From Cryobacterium sp. SO1 (lineage in GTDB: Bacteria > Actinomycetota > Actinomycetes > Actinomycetales > Microbacteriaceae): 64,000 nt of DNA. Positions 34,979 through 45,885 of this stretch are shown here, in pieces (the first letter of the stretch is position 1; every line of letters starts with the position of its first letter). The notes under the pieces were generated by a model. The model did no database searches. It saw only the letters and a list, made by a program, of their open reading frames with translations, and was not told the DNA's origin. The translations under genes were made by a program, and so were the position numbers. Location: the NCBI RefSeq assembly GCF_004210215.2, contig NZ_CP067394.1, forward strand, positions 1,984,001 to 2,048,000. The letters run 5' to 3'.

Positions 34979-35184
34979 CTTTACCTCTTCTCCTACCCAC
35001 ATCAACCCGGATATCAGTCCGGTCATTCCCGTACCGGGCTGCGGCCGACCATTCGGTCGGACGTGCAACCCGCTGCGCGCGTGAGTTGTGTGGATGGCTA
35101 CGTTGCGTACCTAAGATGAATAAGGGCCTCTTGCGCCGCGACCTGAGAACAGTCGTCGAACACACGGAGCCCGTGAAACACTTA

Positions 35185-35213
35185 ATTCTACAGGTTAGTG
35201 ATGTTATTAGTAA
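35185..35213 (-). promoter_or_regulatory. Candidate suf promoter in the sufB-ctaA gap
   Basis: Reverse strand TTACTA (35208-35213), a 17-bp spacer and TAGAAT (35185-35190), giving a leader of about 200 nt before sufB. The surrounding stretch is AT-rich, and AGGTTAG at 35192-35198 (plus strand) equals one half of the IdeR/DmdR iron-box consensus. The other half is absent. Confidence 0.4.
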
Positions 35214-35262
35214 TGCGACCCGGCGTATTCACATACGCGCGCACCAGCAGGAAGCAGAACCC

Positions 35263-36204
35263 GTGAAACGGATTATCCAGTGGTTGCCCACGCAGGTGGA
35301 CCGTCGGCTGAGAGTGCTCGGCTGGGTGTACCTGGCCGCCCAGATCTTCCTCGTCGGCACCGGCGGGCTTGTGCGGCTCACCAGTTCGGGTCTCGGCTGC
35401 CCCACCTGGCCCAAGTGCACCGCGGACTCCCTGGTGAATACGCCGGAGATGGGCATCCACGGTGTCATCGAGTTCGGCAACCGGCTGCTCGGGGTTCTGC
35501 TCGGCCTGGTCGCCATCGCCGCGTTCGTCGCGGTGCTGCGGATGCGCAAGAGCCGCCCGGACCTGTTCAGGCTGACCCTGCTGGCCGGCCTGGGCATCCC
35601 GGCCCAGGCGGTGATCGGCGGCATCAGCGTGCTGACCCAGCTGAACCCCTACGTCGTGGGCCTGCACTTCGTGATCTCCGTCGGCCTGGTGGGCCTCTGC
35701 ACGGCCTTCATCTACCGGCTGTACACCGTGCCGGGTCCGCGGGCACGGGTGGTGCCGCTCTGGTTCCTCATCGTCACCCACCTCACGACCTTCGCCGTCG
35801 CCGTCACCATCGCCGTCGGGATCCTGACCACGGGGTCCGGCCCGCACGCCGGCGACGCCGACGCGCCCCGGAACGGTCTGGACTCCGAGTTCCTGCAGCA
35901 TGTGCACAGCTGGCCCGCCTACCTGACCGTGGCCCTGACCCTGGTGCTGCTCATCGGCGCGGTATCGCTGCGCCTGCCGGTGCGCCGCTGGGTGCTGCTG
36001 CTGCTGGCCGTGGAGGTCGCGCAGACCGCGGTCGGCCTGGTCCAGGCCAACCTGGGCCTGCCCGCCGTGCTCGTCGGCATCCACATGGTGCTCGCCTGCG
36101 TGCTCGCGTCGGTCATGACCGCCGTGATCCTGAACCTGAAGCAGCCCGTTGCCGTGGCCGCTCCCCCGGCCCCACGGACCACCGCGGACTCCGTCACGCG
36201 CTGA
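35263..36204 (+). CDS. ctaA: Heme A synthase (COX15/CtaA)
   Basis: 313 residues from GTG 35263 (GGAAG lies ~10 bp upstream). About eight membrane helices are visible. Heme-ligand histidines occur in IHGVIEF (first half), VGLHFVISV and in LQHVHSWPAY and GIHMV. GLVRLTSSGLGCPTWPKC near residues 37-54 is the family signature with its Cys pair. The enzyme oxidises heme O to heme A for cytochrome aa3. The C-terminal tail is Ala/Pro-rich. It diverges from sufB and is convergent with ctaB. Confidence 0.94.
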   Translation: MKRIIQWLPTQVDRRLRVLGWVYLAAQIFLVGTGGLVRLTSSGLGCPTWPKCTADSLVNTPEMGIHGVIEFGNRLLGVLLGLVAIAAFVAVLRMRKSRPDLFRLTLLAGLGIPAQAVIGGISVLTQLNPYVVGLHFVISVGLVGLCTAFIYRLYTVPGPRARVVPLWFLIVTHLTTFAVAVTIAVGILTTGSGPHAGDADAPRNGLDSEFLQHVHSWPAYLTVALTLVLLIGAVSLRLPVRRWVLLLLAVEVAQTAVGLVQANLGLPAVLVGIHMVLACVLASVMTAVILNLKQPVAVAAPPAPRTTADSVTR

Positions 36205-36397
36205 CCGGCGCCACTGGCGAGCGCTCCCCGGATCCTCGGCGGACTCGTGGGCACCCCCGCGAGAGCGGTGAAACGGTCACCTCAGCGTGCTCGAAGCAGC
36301 CACACCCCCGCTTTCGCGGTAAGCGTATTCGGGGAGGGCGCGGGGCCGGGCCAGGCGCGGAGCGCGGGCTAGCCGGAGTGACTAGGCGGAGTGAGGG
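36205..36397. other. Gap between the convergent ctaA and ctaB ends
   Basis: No gene is seen. A CTAGCC/GGCTAG pair brackets a direct repeat of GGAGTGA in the last 40 bp, and a weak CCGC-TTTC-GCGG hairpin lies near 36310-36322. No clear T-run terminator was found. Confidence 0.4.
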
Positions 36398-37348
36398 CTA
36401 GAAGGGCAGCAGCGGGTCGACGCCCACGGCGACGAAAACCAGGGTGAGGTACGCGATCGAGCCGTGGAACACCCGCATCGGCGACACCTTCTCGTGGCGG
36501 ATGGTCAAGTTGTAGAGACGGTGGGTCTCAAAGATGAACCAGGCGCCCGACGCGGACGCGACGACCGTGTAGACGATGCCCATGCCGGCGATGGGAATCA
36601 GCAGCAACGAGCAGGCGACGGTGGCCCAGGCGTACAGGATGACCTGCAGGCCGACCTGGGCGCGACCGCGCACCACGGCAAGCATGGGCACGCCGGCGGC
36701 CTGGTAGTCGTCCCGGTACTTCATCGACAGCGGCCAGTAGTGCGGCGGGGTCCAGAGGAAGATGATCAGGAACAGGATGAACGGGGGCCAGGACAGGTCA
36801 CCGGTCACGGCCGCCCAGCCGATCAGGACCGGCATGCAACCGGCCACCCCGCCCCAGACGATGTTCTGCGCCGTGCGGCGCTTGAGGATCATCGTGTAGA
36901 AGACGACGTAGAGCAGGATGGCGCCCAGCGACAGCGCTGCGGCGACCCAATTGGTGAACAGCCAGAGCCAGGCGATCGAGATGGCGCCGAGGACCCAGGC
37001 GAACACCAGGGCCTGACGGTCGGTGAGTTCGCCGGTGACCAGAGGTCGGCCCTGCGTGCGGTTCATCAGACGGTCGATGTCGCGGTCGAGGTAGCAGTTG
37101 AATGCACCGGCCGAACCGGCACTGAGCGCCCCGCCGATCAGGGTGGCGACAACCAGCCACAGGTCGGGCAGTCCTCCGGTGGCGAGGATCATCGTCGGGG
37201 CGGTCACGACGAGCAACAGTTCGACCACACGCGGCTTGGTCAGGGACAGGTAGGCCAGAAAAGTCCGCTTGTACCGCGCAACACGGTCCTGGGTCCCCCG
37301 TTCGCGGGGTTCCTGGTCCGTTTCGACTGTCTCTCGTGCGCTTCGCAT
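36398..37348 (-). CDS. ctaB: Protoheme IX farnesyltransferase (heme O synthase)
   Basis: 316 residues, UbiA superfamily with about nine membrane helices. The first Asp-rich motif is [24 protein letters not shown] and the second is in [17 protein letters not shown]. It adds farnesyl to protoheme to make heme O, which CtaA then oxidises. The N-terminal ~25 residues are a polar extension. TAGAAT at 37358-37363 (reverse strand) is a good -10 that would give a very short leader; AAGG lies before the ATG. It diverges from tkt over 262 bp. Confidence 0.95.
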   Translation of the reverse strand: MRSARETVETDQEPRERGTQDRVARYKRTFLAYLSLTKPRVVELLLVVTAPTMILATGGLPDLWLVVATLIGGALSAGSAGAFNCYLDRDIDRLMNRTQGRPLVTGELTDRQALVFAWVLGAISIAWLWLFTNWVAAALSLGAILLYVVFYTMILKRRTAQNIVWGGVAGCMPVLIGWAAVTGDLSWPPFILFLIIFLWTPPHYWPLSMKYRDDYQAAGVPMLAVVRGRAQVGLQVILYAWATVACSLLLIPIAGMGIVYTVVASASGAWFIFETHRLYNLTIRHEKVSPMRVFHGSIAYLTLVFVAVGVDPLLPF

Positions 37349-37610
37349 ATTGCCTTGATTCTAGATCATTCCCACACCTCTCAGTCCCGGCTCCCCGGTG
37401 CGACAGGGACGCAATCCCGGCGAAACGACGCCTGGAAGCCACGGTCCGTATACTGGAAATGCTCGCCAATCTAGGTGCACGCATCCCTGAGCGCCTGATC
37501 GAGGCCCTGTGCTGCACACCTGATGCCGATAACGAAGTCGGCGGGCATTCACTCTCCAGCGGCGCGGGTATAGCGTGCCGCCTTTTCGCAATTCAGAAGG
37601 GTCAGTTCAC

Positions 37611-39704
37611 GTGGCAGCATTGCAGTGGGATTCCATCGACAACCGGGCGGTTGACACCGCGCGCATCCTGGCGGCCGACGCCGTCGAGAAGGTGGGAAAC
37701 GGTCACCCTGGTACCGCCATGAGCCTCGCTCCGGCCGCGTACCTCCTGTTTCAGAAGGTGATGCGTCGCGATCCCGCTGACAACGAGTGGATCGGCCGTG
37801 ACCGGTTCATCCTCTCGGTCGGCCACAGCTCCCTGACCCAGTACGTGCAGTTGTACCTCGGCGGCTACGGCCTCGAACTCGACGACCTCAAGGCCCTGCG
37901 CACCTGGGGCTCCAAGACCCCCGGCCACCCCGAGTACGGCCACACCGACGGCGTCGAGATCACCACCGGGCCGCTCGGCCAGGGCCTTGCCTCCGCCGTG
38001 GGCTTCGCCTATGCCTCCCGTTTCGAGCGTGGCCTGTTCGACCCCGAGGCCGACGCGGGCACCAGCCCGTTCGACCAGTTCGTGTACGTCATCGCCGGCG
38101 ACGGCGACCTGCAGGAGGGCATCACCTCCGAGGCCTCCTCGCTCGCCGGACACCAGCAGCTCGGCAACCTGATCGCGATCTACGACTCGAACCAGATCTC
38201 GATCGAGGACGACACCAACATCGCCTTCACCGAGGATGTTGCCGCCCGGTACGACGCGTATCACTGGCACGTTCAGACCGTGGACTGGAAGAAGACCGGG
38301 GAGTACGTCGAAGACGTGGTCGCACTCAATGACGCCATCGAAGCGGCCAAGGCCGTCACCGACAAGCCGTCGCTGATCATCCTCAAGACCATCATCGGCT
38401 GGCCCAGCCCGAAGAAGCAGAACACCGGCAAGATTCACGGCTCCGCCCTTGGCGCCGAGGAACTCGCCGGCGTGAAAGAGATCCTCGGTTTCGACCCCGA
38501 GAAGACCTTCGAGGTCTCCGACGAGGTCATCACCCACACCCGCAAGGCGCTCGACCGAGGGGCCGAGCAACACGCCGAATGGAACGTGCGCTTCGACGCC
38601 TGGGCGACCGCGAACCCCGAGCGCAAGATCCTGCTGGACCGTATTCTCTCCGGAGACCTGCCGGACGGCGTCGAGGCCGCCCTGCCGGTCTTCCCCGCGG
38701 GCACCGAGGTCTCCACCCGCGCGTCGTCCGGCAAGGTGCTCAATGCGCTCGGCCCGGTCATCCCCGAGCTCTGGGGCGGCTCCGCCGACCTGGCCGAGTC
38801 GAACAACACCACGATCAACAACGCCGCGTCCTTCATCCCCAGCGAGCACTCCACCGGCGAGTGGACCGGTAACCCCTACGGTCGCGTCCTGCACTTCGGT
38901 ATCCGAGAGCACGCGATGGCCGCGATCCTGAACGGCATCGTCCTGCACGGCAACACGCGCCCGTTCGGTGGTACCTTCCTGATCTTCAGCGACTACATGC
39001 GCCCGGCCGTTCGGCTTGCAGCGCTCATGAAGGCGCCGTCGATCTTCGTCTGGACCCACGACTCGGTCGCCCTCGGTGAGGACGGACCGACCCACCAGCC
39101 GATCGAGCAGCTTGCTGCGCTCCGTGCCATCCCCGGACTCGACGTGGTGCGCCCCGGTGACGCCAACGAGGTGTCCTGGGCCTGGAAGACGATCCTCGAG
39201 CGTCGCAACGGCCCGGCCGGCATCGTGCTGACCCGTCAGAACATTCCAGTGTTCGAGCGCGGTGAGGGCGACGCCAGCGGCGAGACCTTCGCCTCGGCCA
39301 GGAACGTCGCCAAGGGCGCATACGTGCTCGCCGAGGCCCCGAACGGCACGCCGGATGTGATCCTCATCGCCACCGGCTCCGAGGTCCAGCTGGCCGTGGC
39401 CGCCCGCGAAGCCCTCAAGGCGGATGGCGTCAACGCCCGCGTCGTGTCGGTGCCGAGCCTCGAGTGGTTCGAGGAGCAGTCCGCCGATTACCGTGAGGCA
39501 GTTCTACCCAGGGCGATCACCGCCCGGGTATCGGTTGAGGCCGGAATCGCGTTGACCTGGAACAAGTACGTCGGCGACCGCGGCCGCAGCGTCTCGATCG
39601 AGCACTTCGGTGCGTCGGCCGACTACAAGACCCTGTTCCGCGAATTCGGCATCACCACCGAGGCCGTCGTCGCCGCCGCCAAAGAATCCCTCGCCGCGCT
39701 CTAA
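37611..39704 (+). CDS. tkt: Transketolase
   Basis: 697 residues from GTG 37611, with AGAAGG ~10 bp upstream. Thiamine-diphosphate binding ([19 protein letters not shown]), the substrate-site [11 protein letters not shown] near the N-terminus, and the conserved [18 protein letters not shown] identify it. It moves two-carbon units in the non-oxidative pentose phosphate pathway. It heads the unit tkt-tal-pgi-zwf-opcA-pgl. TATACT at 37449-37454 is a possible -10; the -35 is unclear. The 262-bp upstream region holds no other gene. Confidence 0.97.
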   Translation: MAALQWDSIDNRAVDTARILAADAVEKVGNGHPGTAMSLAPAAYLLFQKVMRRDPADNEWIGRDRFILSVGHSSLTQYVQLYLGGYGLELDDLKALRTWGSKTPGHPEYGHTDGVEITTGPLGQGLASAVGFAYASRFERGLFDPEADAGTSPFDQFVYVIAGDGDLQEGITSEASSLAGHQQLGNLIAIYDSNQISIEDDTNIAFTEDVAARYDAYHWHVQTVDWKKTGEYVEDVVALNDAIEAAKAVTDKPSLIILKTIIGWPSPKKQNTGKIHGSALGAEELAGVKEILGFDPEKTFEVSDEVITHTRKALDRGAEQHAEWNVRFDAWATANPERKILLDRILSGDLPDGVEAALPVFPAGTEVSTRASSGKVLNALGPVIPELWGGSADLAESNNTTINNAASFIPSEHSTGEWTGNPYGRVLHFGIREHAMAAILNGIVLHGNTRPFGGTFLIFSDYMRPAVRLAALMKAPSIFVWTHDSVALGEDGPTHQPIEQLAALRAIPGLDVVRPGDANEVSWAWKTILERRNGPAGIVLTRQNIPVFERGEGDASGETFASARNVAKGAYVLAEAPNGTPDVILIATGSEVQLAVAAREALKADGVNARVVSVPSLEWFEEQSADYREAVLPRAITARVSVEAGIALTWNKYVGDRGRSVSIEHFGASADYKTLFREFGITTEAVVAAAKESLAAL

Positions 39705-39747
39705 GCGCGACACCAACAAGCGCAGCTCTCAAGGAGATTTGATTTTC

Positions 39748-40860
39748 ATGACAGTAACAACCCCCACCGCCGCCCTGTCCGCCGCGGGCGTCAGCATCTG
39801 GCTCGACGACCTGTCCCGTCAGCGCATCCAGTCCGGCGGGCTGAAGACCCTCATCGCAGAGAAGAACGTCGTCGGCGTCACCACCAACCCGACGATCTTC
39901 GCCGGAGCGCTCAGCAAGGGCGAGGCCTACGCCTCCCAGGTGGCCACGCTGGCCGCCGCCGGAACCAACGTCACCGACGCTGTCTTCGAGATCACCACCG
40001 ACGACGTCGCCGCAGCCTGCGACATCTTCCGCCCGATCTACGACACCACCAACGGTTTTGACGGCCGTGTCTCGATCGAGGTCGAGCCCGGTTTCGCCCA
40101 CGACGCCGAGAAGACCCTCGCCCAGGCCCAGCAGCTGTGGAACAAGGTCAACCGCCCCAACGCGATGATCAAGATCCCGGCAACAGTCGAGGGCCTGGAC
40201 GCGATCACCGAGACCATCGCTCTGGGCATCAGTGTGAACGTCACCCTGATCTTCAGCCTCGAGCGGTACCGCGCGGTCATCAACGCGTACCTCAGCGGCC
40301 TTGAGAAGGCCAAGGCGGCGGGCATCGACCTGTCGACGATCCACTCGGTGGCGTCCTTCTTCGTGTCGCGTGTCGACACGGAGATCGACAAGCGTCTCGT
40401 GGCCGTCGGCACCGACGAAGCCCTTGCCCTGCAGAGCAAGGCCGGCGTCGCCAACGCCCAGCTCGCCTACCAGGTCTTCGAGCAAGCCTTCACCTCCGAG
40501 CGCGCGGCGAGCCTGATCGCCGCCGGGGCCAACAAGCAGCGCCCGTTGTGGGCATCCACCGGTGTCAAGTCGGCCGACCTGCCCGACACCCTGTACGTGA
40601 CCGAACTGGTTGCGCCCGAGGTTGTCAACACCATGCCGGAGAAGACCCTCGAGGCCACCTTCGACCACGGCGTGATCGTCGAAGGCGCCGTCACGGGTTC
40701 GTACGACGAGGCCAACGCTGTACTCGACGCGATCGCCGCCCAGGGCGTCTCCTACGACGACGTCACCCGAGTGCTCGAAGAGGAGGGCGTTTCGAAGTTC
40801 ATCATCTCCTGGAACGAACTCCTGGACACGGTGACGGCTGCGCTCCAGTCGGCCAAGTGA
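39748..40860 (+). CDS. tal: Transaldolase
   Basis: 370 residues from ATG 39748; AAGGAG is 11 bp upstream. The long actinobacterial transaldolase type, with TTNPTIF near the N-terminus, the Schiff-base Lys in [12 protein letters not shown] and [10 protein letters not shown] later. It transfers dihydroxyacetone units between sedoheptulose-7-phosphate and glyceraldehyde-3-phosphate. Its stop overlaps the pgi start (GTGA). Confidence 0.97.
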   Translation: MTVTTPTAALSAAGVSIWLDDLSRQRIQSGGLKTLIAEKNVVGVTTNPTIFAGALSKGEAYASQVATLAAAGTNVTDAVFEITTDDVAAACDIFRPIYDTTNGFDGRVSIEVEPGFAHDAEKTLAQAQQLWNKVNRPNAMIKIPATVEGLDAITETIALGISVNVTLIFSLERYRAVINAYLSGLEKAKAAGIDLSTIHSVASFFVSRVDTEIDKRLVAVGTDEALALQSKAGVANAQLAYQVFEQAFTSERAASLIAAGANKQRPLWASTGVKSADLPDTLYVTELVAPEVVNTMPEKTLEATFDHGVIVEGAVTGSYDEANAVLDAIAAQGVSYDDVTRVLEEEGVSKFIISWNELLDTVTAALQSAK

Positions 40861-42464
40861 GTTTCCAGATCTCGGTGAGCGGTGCGGCGGCGCAGGCCGT
40901 CCGCACCGTGGTCCCCACTCTGGTCGCCGACCTCGTTGCCACCGGCATCACGTCGCTCGACCCCGCACTGTGGGGCCCCGAGGCGGAGGTGGAGGCCCGT
41001 AAGCGCCTGGGCTGGACCGAGTCCGTGGTCACCTCCCGTCCCCTCGTCGCCGAGATCTACGCCCTGCGGGAGGACTTGCATGCGCGGGGCGTCACCCGCG
41101 TCGTTCTGGCCGGGATGGGCGGTTCGTCGCTCGCACCGGAGGTCATCGCGCGCACCAGCGGTGTCGAGCTGACGGTGCTCGACTCGACCGACCCCGGCCA
41201 GGTGCTGGCGGCCCTGGCCGACCGCCTCGAGTCGACCGCTCTGGTGGTGTCGTCGAAGTCTGGCGGCACAGTGGAGACCGACAGCCAGCGACGGGCGTTC
41301 GAACGCGCCTTCCGGGACAGCGGGATCGACCCGGTCGAGCGCATCATCGTGATCACCGACCCCGGCTCGCCGCTCGAGGCCTCGGCTATTCAGGCCGGCT
41401 ACCGGGTGTTCACCGCCGACCCGACCGTGGGCGGCCGGTTCTCGGCGTTGACCGCGTTCGGTCTCGTGCCGTCCGGTCTGGCCGGGGCGGACATCGGAGC
41501 ACTTCTGGACGAGGCCGACGCCGTCTCCCTGGCCCTGGCCCTCGACTCAGAGGACAACCCCGGGTTGATTCTCGGAGCGGCCATGGCGTCGACCACGCCG
41601 CGCCGGGACAAGCTGGCCATCGTCGCCGACGGCACCCACATCGTCGGTCTCGCCGACTGGGCCGAACAGCTCATCGCCGAATCGACGGGCAAGATCGGCA
41701 CCGGCATCCTGCCCGTCGTGCTCGAGCGTGACGCGCCCGAGCTCGCCACGCCCCTGCCCGACCTGCAGATCGTGCGGGTTGTGGCGGATGCCGGCGGGGA
41801 TGTTTTCGGCGACCACGACGGTGCCGACGAGATTCGTGTCAGTGGAACCCTCGGCGCCCAGTTCCTGGTCTGGGAGTACGCGACCGTCGTCGCGGGCCGG
41901 CTGCTCGGGATCAACCCCTTCGACCAGCCCGACGTCGAATCGGCCAAGATCGCCACCCGTGGCCTGCTCGACTCCCGCCCGGAGCCTGAGCCTGCCGCCT
42001 TCATCGCCGACGGCATCGAGGTCCGTGGCACGCCGCACGTGATCGGCGCAGCCAGCGACCTGGCCGGCGCCGTCGACGCACTGCTCGAAGAAATCGGCCC
42101 AGACGGGTATGTCGCCGTCCAGGCCTACGCCGACCGGTTGGCCCTCCCCCGGCTTGCCGAGCTCCGCGGACTGCTCGCGGCGCTCTCCAAGCGTCCGGTC
42201 ACGTTTGGCTGGGGACCTCGGTTCCTGCACTCCACCGGCCAGTTCCACAAGGGTGGCACCCCCACCGGAGTGTTCCTGCAGATCCTCAGCACCCCGGCTG
42301 AGGACCTTGAGATCCCGGGCCGCCCGTTCACCTTCGGTGAGCTCATCCAGGCACAGGCCGTCGGCGATGCCAGCGTCCTCGCCGAGCACGGTCGCCCCGT
42401 CCTCACCCTCACGCTGACCGACCCGGCTGCGAACATCAATACCCTGTTCGCCGCAGTCCGCTAA
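40857..42464 (+). CDS. pgi: Glucose-6-phosphate isomerase
   Basis: 535 residues from GTG 40857, inside the tal stop region (GTGA overlap). SIS-domain features are visible: [31 protein letters not shown] and [15 protein letters not shown] near the end. It converts glucose-6-phosphate and fructose-6-phosphate. This is the tal-linked actinobacterial Pgi type that is sometimes fused to transaldolase; here they are separate but overlapping genes. A 45-bp gap precedes zwf. Confidence 0.94.
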   Translation: MSFQISVSGAAAQAVRTVVPTLVADLVATGITSLDPALWGPEAEVEARKRLGWTESVVTSRPLVAEIYALREDLHARGVTRVVLAGMGGSSLAPEVIARTSGVELTVLDSTDPGQVLAALADRLESTALVVSSKSGGTVETDSQRRAFERAFRDSGIDPVERIIVITDPGSPLEASAIQAGYRVFTADPTVGGRFSALTAFGLVPSGLAGADIGALLDEADAVSLALALDSEDNPGLILGAAMASTTPRRDKLAIVADGTHIVGLADWAEQLIAESTGKIGTGILPVVLERDAPELATPLPDLQIVRVVADAGGDVFGDHDGADEIRVSGTLGAQFLVWEYATVVAGRLLGINPFDQPDVESAKIATRGLLDSRPEPEPAAFIADGIEVRGTPHVIGAASDLAGAVDALLEEIGPDGYVAVQAYADRLALPRLAELRGLLAALSKRPVTFGWGPRFLHSTGQFHKGGTPTGVFLQILSTPAEDLEIPGRPFTFGELIQAQAVGDASVLAEHGRPVLTLTLTDPAANINTLFAAVR

Positions 42465-42509
42465 GTCGCGTCCGTCGCCTCGTTTCCCTTTCATCCCCTA
42501 AGGAGCCGC

Positions 42510-44051
42510 ATGTCCCCGGTGGAAATCACCCCGGAGTTCAATCCGTTGCGTTCACCCTCCGACTATCGCCTGAACCGGATCGCGGGGCCCTCCAGCCTCG
42601 TCATCTTCGGCGTAACCGGAGATTTGTCTCGGAAGAAACTCATGCCCGCGGTCTATGACCTAGCCAACCGCGGTCTGTTGCCGCCCGGTTTCGCACTCGT
42701 CGGGTTCGCCCGTCGGGACTGGGACAACCAGGACTTCATGCAGGTCGTGCACGACTCCGTCAAGGAGTACGCCCGCACCGAGTTCCATGAGGACGTCTGG
42801 GCCCAGCTCGCCGAGGGCATCCGGTTCGTGCCGGGCACCTTCGACGATGACGCCGCGTTCGAACTCCTCAAGGACACCATCGAGGAGCTTGACCGTGAAC
42901 GCGGAACCATGGGCAACCATGCGTTCTACCTGTCGATCCCGCCCAAGGCCTTCCCCCAGGTCACCGAGCAGCTGCGGCGCTCGGGTCTCGCGGAGCAGAA
43001 GGACGGCCAGTGGCGCCGTGTCGTGATCGAGAAGCCGTTCGGCAGCGACCTGAAGACGGCCCGGGAGCTCAACGACGTCGTCGAGTCGGTCTTCCCGGCC
43101 GACTCGGTGTTCCGAATCGACCACTACCTGGGCAAAGAAACTGTGCAGAACATCCTGGCTCTGCGCTTCGCCAACCAGCTCTACGAACCGATCTGGAACG
43201 CCAACTACGTCGACCACGTGCAGATCACCATGGCCGAGGACATCGGCGTCGGCGGACGGGCCGGGTACTACGACGGTATCGGCGCCGCCCGTGATGTGAT
43301 CCAGAACCACCTCCTGCAGCTCCTCGCGCTCACCGCCATGGAAGAGCCCATCTCCTTCGATGCGGCGGACCTCCGCACCGAGAAGGAGAAGGTGCTCGCC
43401 TCGGTGCGCCTGCCCGAAGACCTCGCCACGGGCACCGCCCGCGGCCAGTACGCCGGCGGCTGGCAGGGCGGCGAGAAGATCCTCGGCTTCCTCGAGGAAG
43501 ACGGCATGAACCCGGAGTCACTCACCGAAACCTACGCGGCGCTGCGCCTGGAGATCGACACACGGCGCTGGTCCGGTGTGCCGTTCTACCTCCGCGCCGG
43601 CAAGCGCCTGGGCCGGCGGGTCACCGAGATCGCGGTGGTCTTCAAGCGTGCTCCCCAGTACCTGTTCGAAAAGAGCCAGACGGCCGCGCTGGGCGAGAAC
43701 GCGCTGGTCATCAGGGTGCAGCCCGATGAGGGTGTCACGATCCGGTTCGGCTCCAAGGTGCCAGGTGTCGGCATGCAGGTACGCGATGTGACCATGGACT
43801 TCGGTTACGGCCACGCGTTCACCGAGGCAAGCCCCGAGGCCTACGAGCGTCTGATCCTGGACGTCCTGCTGGGCGACCCGCCCCTCTTCCCCCGCCATGA
43901 GGAGGTCGAGTTATCCTGGAAGATCCTCGACCCGATCGAAGAATTCTGGACCACCCAAGGCCAGCCGGAACAGTACCGACCCGGAACCTGGGGGCCCGCA
44001 TCAGCCGACGAACTGCTGTCACGAGACGGCCGGAACTGGAGACGCCCATGA
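42510..44051 (+). CDS. zwf: Glucose-6-phosphate 1-dehydrogenase
   Basis: 513 residues from ATG 42510 with an ideal AAGGAG upstream. The NADP-binding VIFGVTGDLSRKKLMPAVYDL and the catalytic RIDHYLGKETVQN are clear, as is the FYLRAGKRL segment in the substrate domain. It performs the first, NADPH-producing step of the oxidative pentose phosphate pathway. Its stop overlaps the opcA ATG. Confidence 0.98.
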   Translation: MSPVEITPEFNPLRSPSDYRLNRIAGPSSLVIFGVTGDLSRKKLMPAVYDLANRGLLPPGFALVGFARRDWDNQDFMQVVHDSVKEYARTEFHEDVWAQLAEGIRFVPGTFDDDAAFELLKDTIEELDRERGTMGNHAFYLSIPPKAFPQVTEQLRRSGLAEQKDGQWRRVVIEKPFGSDLKTARELNDVVESVFPADSVFRIDHYLGKETVQNILALRFANQLYEPIWNANYVDHVQITMAEDIGVGGRAGYYDGIGAARDVIQNHLLQLLALTAMEEPISFDAADLRTEKEKVLASVRLPEDLATGTARGQYAGGWQGGEKILGFLEEDGMNPESLTETYAALRLEIDTRRWSGVPFYLRAGKRLGRRVTEIAVVFKRAPQYLFEKSQTAALGENALVIRVQPDEGVTIRFGSKVPGVGMQVRDVTMDFGYGHAFTEASPEAYERLILDVLLGDPPLFPRHEEVELSWKILDPIEEFWTTQGQPEQYRPGTWGPASADELLSRDGRNWRRP

Positions 44052-45007
44052 TCGTCGATCTGCCGGACACCACCACCGCGAAGATCTCCAAGGCCCTCGT
44101 GCGCATCCGGGAGGAGGGCGGCGCTGTCGCCCTCGGCCGGGTGCTCACCCTCATCATCGCGGCCGAGCTCGGGCACGAAGAAGAGGCCATCGAAGCCGCC
44201 AATGACGCTTCTCGGGAACACCCGATGCGGGTCATCGTGCTCTCCACCCAGGCCGAGGGCACCGCCGCGCGGGACCCGAGGGTGGATGCCGAGATCCGGG
44301 TCGGCGGCGACGCCGGCGCGAGCGAGGTCATTGTGCTGCGCGCCTACGGTGACGCCGCCAGTGACCCGGAGAGCCTGGTGACCGGGCTGCTGCTGCCGGA
44401 TGCCCCGGTGGTGGCCTGGTGGCCCGGCGAGTCGCCCGAGGTGCCTGCCGAGTCCCCGCTGGGCCGCATCGCCTACCGGCGGATCACCGACGCGTCGGCT
44501 CAGCCAGACCCCCAAGCCGCCCTCACCCGGATCTGCTCCACCTACCGGCCCGGCGACACCGACTTCGCCTGGACCAGGCTGACCCTGTGGCGCGCGCAGC
44601 TGGCCGCAGTGCTGGACCAGCCCCCTTATGAGCCCATCACTGCGGTGTCCGTCAGCGGTGCGCTTGACTCCCCCTCCACCACGCTGCTGGCCGCCTGGCT
44701 GCAGTTGCAGCTGCAGGTCCCGGTGGAGTACGAACTCACCTCGGGTCAGAACTCGAACGGTATCCGTGGTGTGCACCTGACGCGGGCCTCCGGAGTGATC
44801 TCCCTTGAACGGGAGGTTCCCGGCATCGCGACGCTCACCCAGTCGGGTCAGCCCGTGCAGGACCTGACGCTCAAGCGCCGCAGCCTGCGTGACTGCCTGA
44901 GCGACGAATTGCGCCGCCTCGACCCCGACGAACTGTACGGCGAGGTCATCACCCGTGGGCTCCCGCAACTGGCGGGTCCCACCGAAACGACCGGAGAACA
45001 CTCATGA
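44048..45007 (+). CDS. opcA: G6PDH assembly/activator protein OpcA
   Basis: 319 residues, beginning MIVDLPDTTTAKISKALVRIREEGG. OpcA activates and helps assemble Zwf in actinobacteria and cyanobacteria, and is a redox sensor partner there. The central VAWWPGESPE and C-terminal RSLRDCLSDELRRLDPDELY are typical. It overlaps zwf and pgl by 4 bp each. Confidence 0.95.
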   Translation: MIVDLPDTTTAKISKALVRIREEGGAVALGRVLTLIIAAELGHEEEAIEAANDASREHPMRVIVLSTQAEGTAARDPRVDAEIRVGGDAGASEVIVLRAYGDAASDPESLVTGLLLPDAPVVAWWPGESPEVPAESPLGRIAYRRITDASAQPDPQAALTRICSTYRPGDTDFAWTRLTLWRAQLAAVLDQPPYEPITAVSVSGALDSPSTTLLAAWLQLQLQVPVEYELTSGQNSNGIRGVHLTRASGVISLEREVPGIATLTQSGQPVQDLTLKRRSLRDCLSDELRRLDPDELYGEVITRGLPQLAGPTETTGEHS

Positions 45008-45774
45008 CGCACGACAGGCGTGTCCTGGTCCACGACGACAAGGCGGCCCTCATCGCCTCCGTCGCGACCCGGTTCATCACCAAGATGGCCGACATTCTGC
45101 ACGAGCAGGGCCACGCCCACGTGATCCTGACCGGTGGAACCGTCGGCACCGGTGTTCTCGAAGCGATCAACGTCTCCCCCGACCGTGACACGGTCGACTG
45201 GGCCAAGATCGACTTCTGGTGGGGCGACGAGCGCTGGGTTCCCCGCGCGCACGCCGACCGCAACGAGGTGCAGGCGCGCGCGGCACTGCTGGATCACATC
45301 GACATCCCTGCAGAGAATGTGCACTCGTTTCCAGCGTCGGATGAAGGCCTGGACATCGATGCTGCCGCTGACCGCTATGCGGCCGAGCTGAAGTCCCAGG
45401 CCGCACCGGATTCCCTGGTGCCGCAGTTCGATGTGACCTTCCTCGGTGTCGGTGCCGACGGCCACATCGCGTCGTTGTTCCCGCACCTGCAGGGCATCAG
45501 GGAAAACGACCTGACCGTCATCGCCGTGCTGAACTCGCCAAAACCGCCGCCGGAACGCCTGAGCCTCACCCGCTGGGTGCTCAACTCGTCCGAGCGGATC
45601 TGGCTCGTCGTCTCCGGCACGGACAAGGCTTCGGCCCTCGGCCTGGCCCTGGCCGGCGCGAGTCGTGACGAGGTGCCCGTCGCGGGCATCCGCGGGCGTC
45701 ACTACACGGACTTCTTCGTCGACGGCGAGGCCGCCGCGGAGGTTCCGGAGAACCTGATCGCGTCGCCGCAGTAG
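45004..45774 (+). CDS. pgl: 6-phosphogluconolactonase
   Basis: 256 residues, NagB/RpiA fold: TGGTVGTGVLEAI, FWWGDERWVPR and the catalytic region VGADGHIASLFP. It hydrolyses 6-phosphogluconolactone to 6-phosphogluconate. It is the last gene of the pentose phosphate unit and overlaps opcA by 4 bp. A strong hairpin follows. Confidence 0.97.
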   Translation: MTHDRRVLVHDDKAALIASVATRFITKMADILHEQGHAHVILTGGTVGTGVLEAINVSPDRDTVDWAKIDFWWGDERWVPRAHADRNEVQARAALLDHIDIPAENVHSFPASDEGLDIDAAADRYAAELKSQAAPDSLVPQFDVTFLGVGADGHIASLFPHLQGIRENDLTVIAVLNSPKPPPERLSLTRWVLNSSERIWLVVSGTDKASALGLALAGASRDEVPVAGIRGRHYTDFFVDGEAAAEVPENLIASPQ

Positions 45775-45810
45775 TGTCGCCGCACTGACCTGACGCCGTT
45801 CACAGGCACG

Positions 45811-45848
45811 AAGAAGCGCATCGGTTCCTCGGAACCGATGCGCTTCTT
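45811..45848. terminator. Bidirectional terminator between pgl and rbpA
   Basis: Perfect 18-bp inverted repeat (45811-45828 with 45831-45848), with A on the left and T on the right flank, so it can end both convergent transcripts. Confidence 0.93.
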
Positions 45849-45885
45849 CTGTTGCTGCGAGTGTGTTGGTGCGAGCGCGCCGTCG

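Noticed and set aside
36205..36397. Terminator between ctaA and ctaB
   Set aside because: The hairpins are short and no T run follows; noted only as weak structure.
37336..37722. Forward open frame crossing the ctaB-tkt gap
   Set aside because: It overlaps the start of tkt in another frame, has no recognisable product and no ribosome-binding site.
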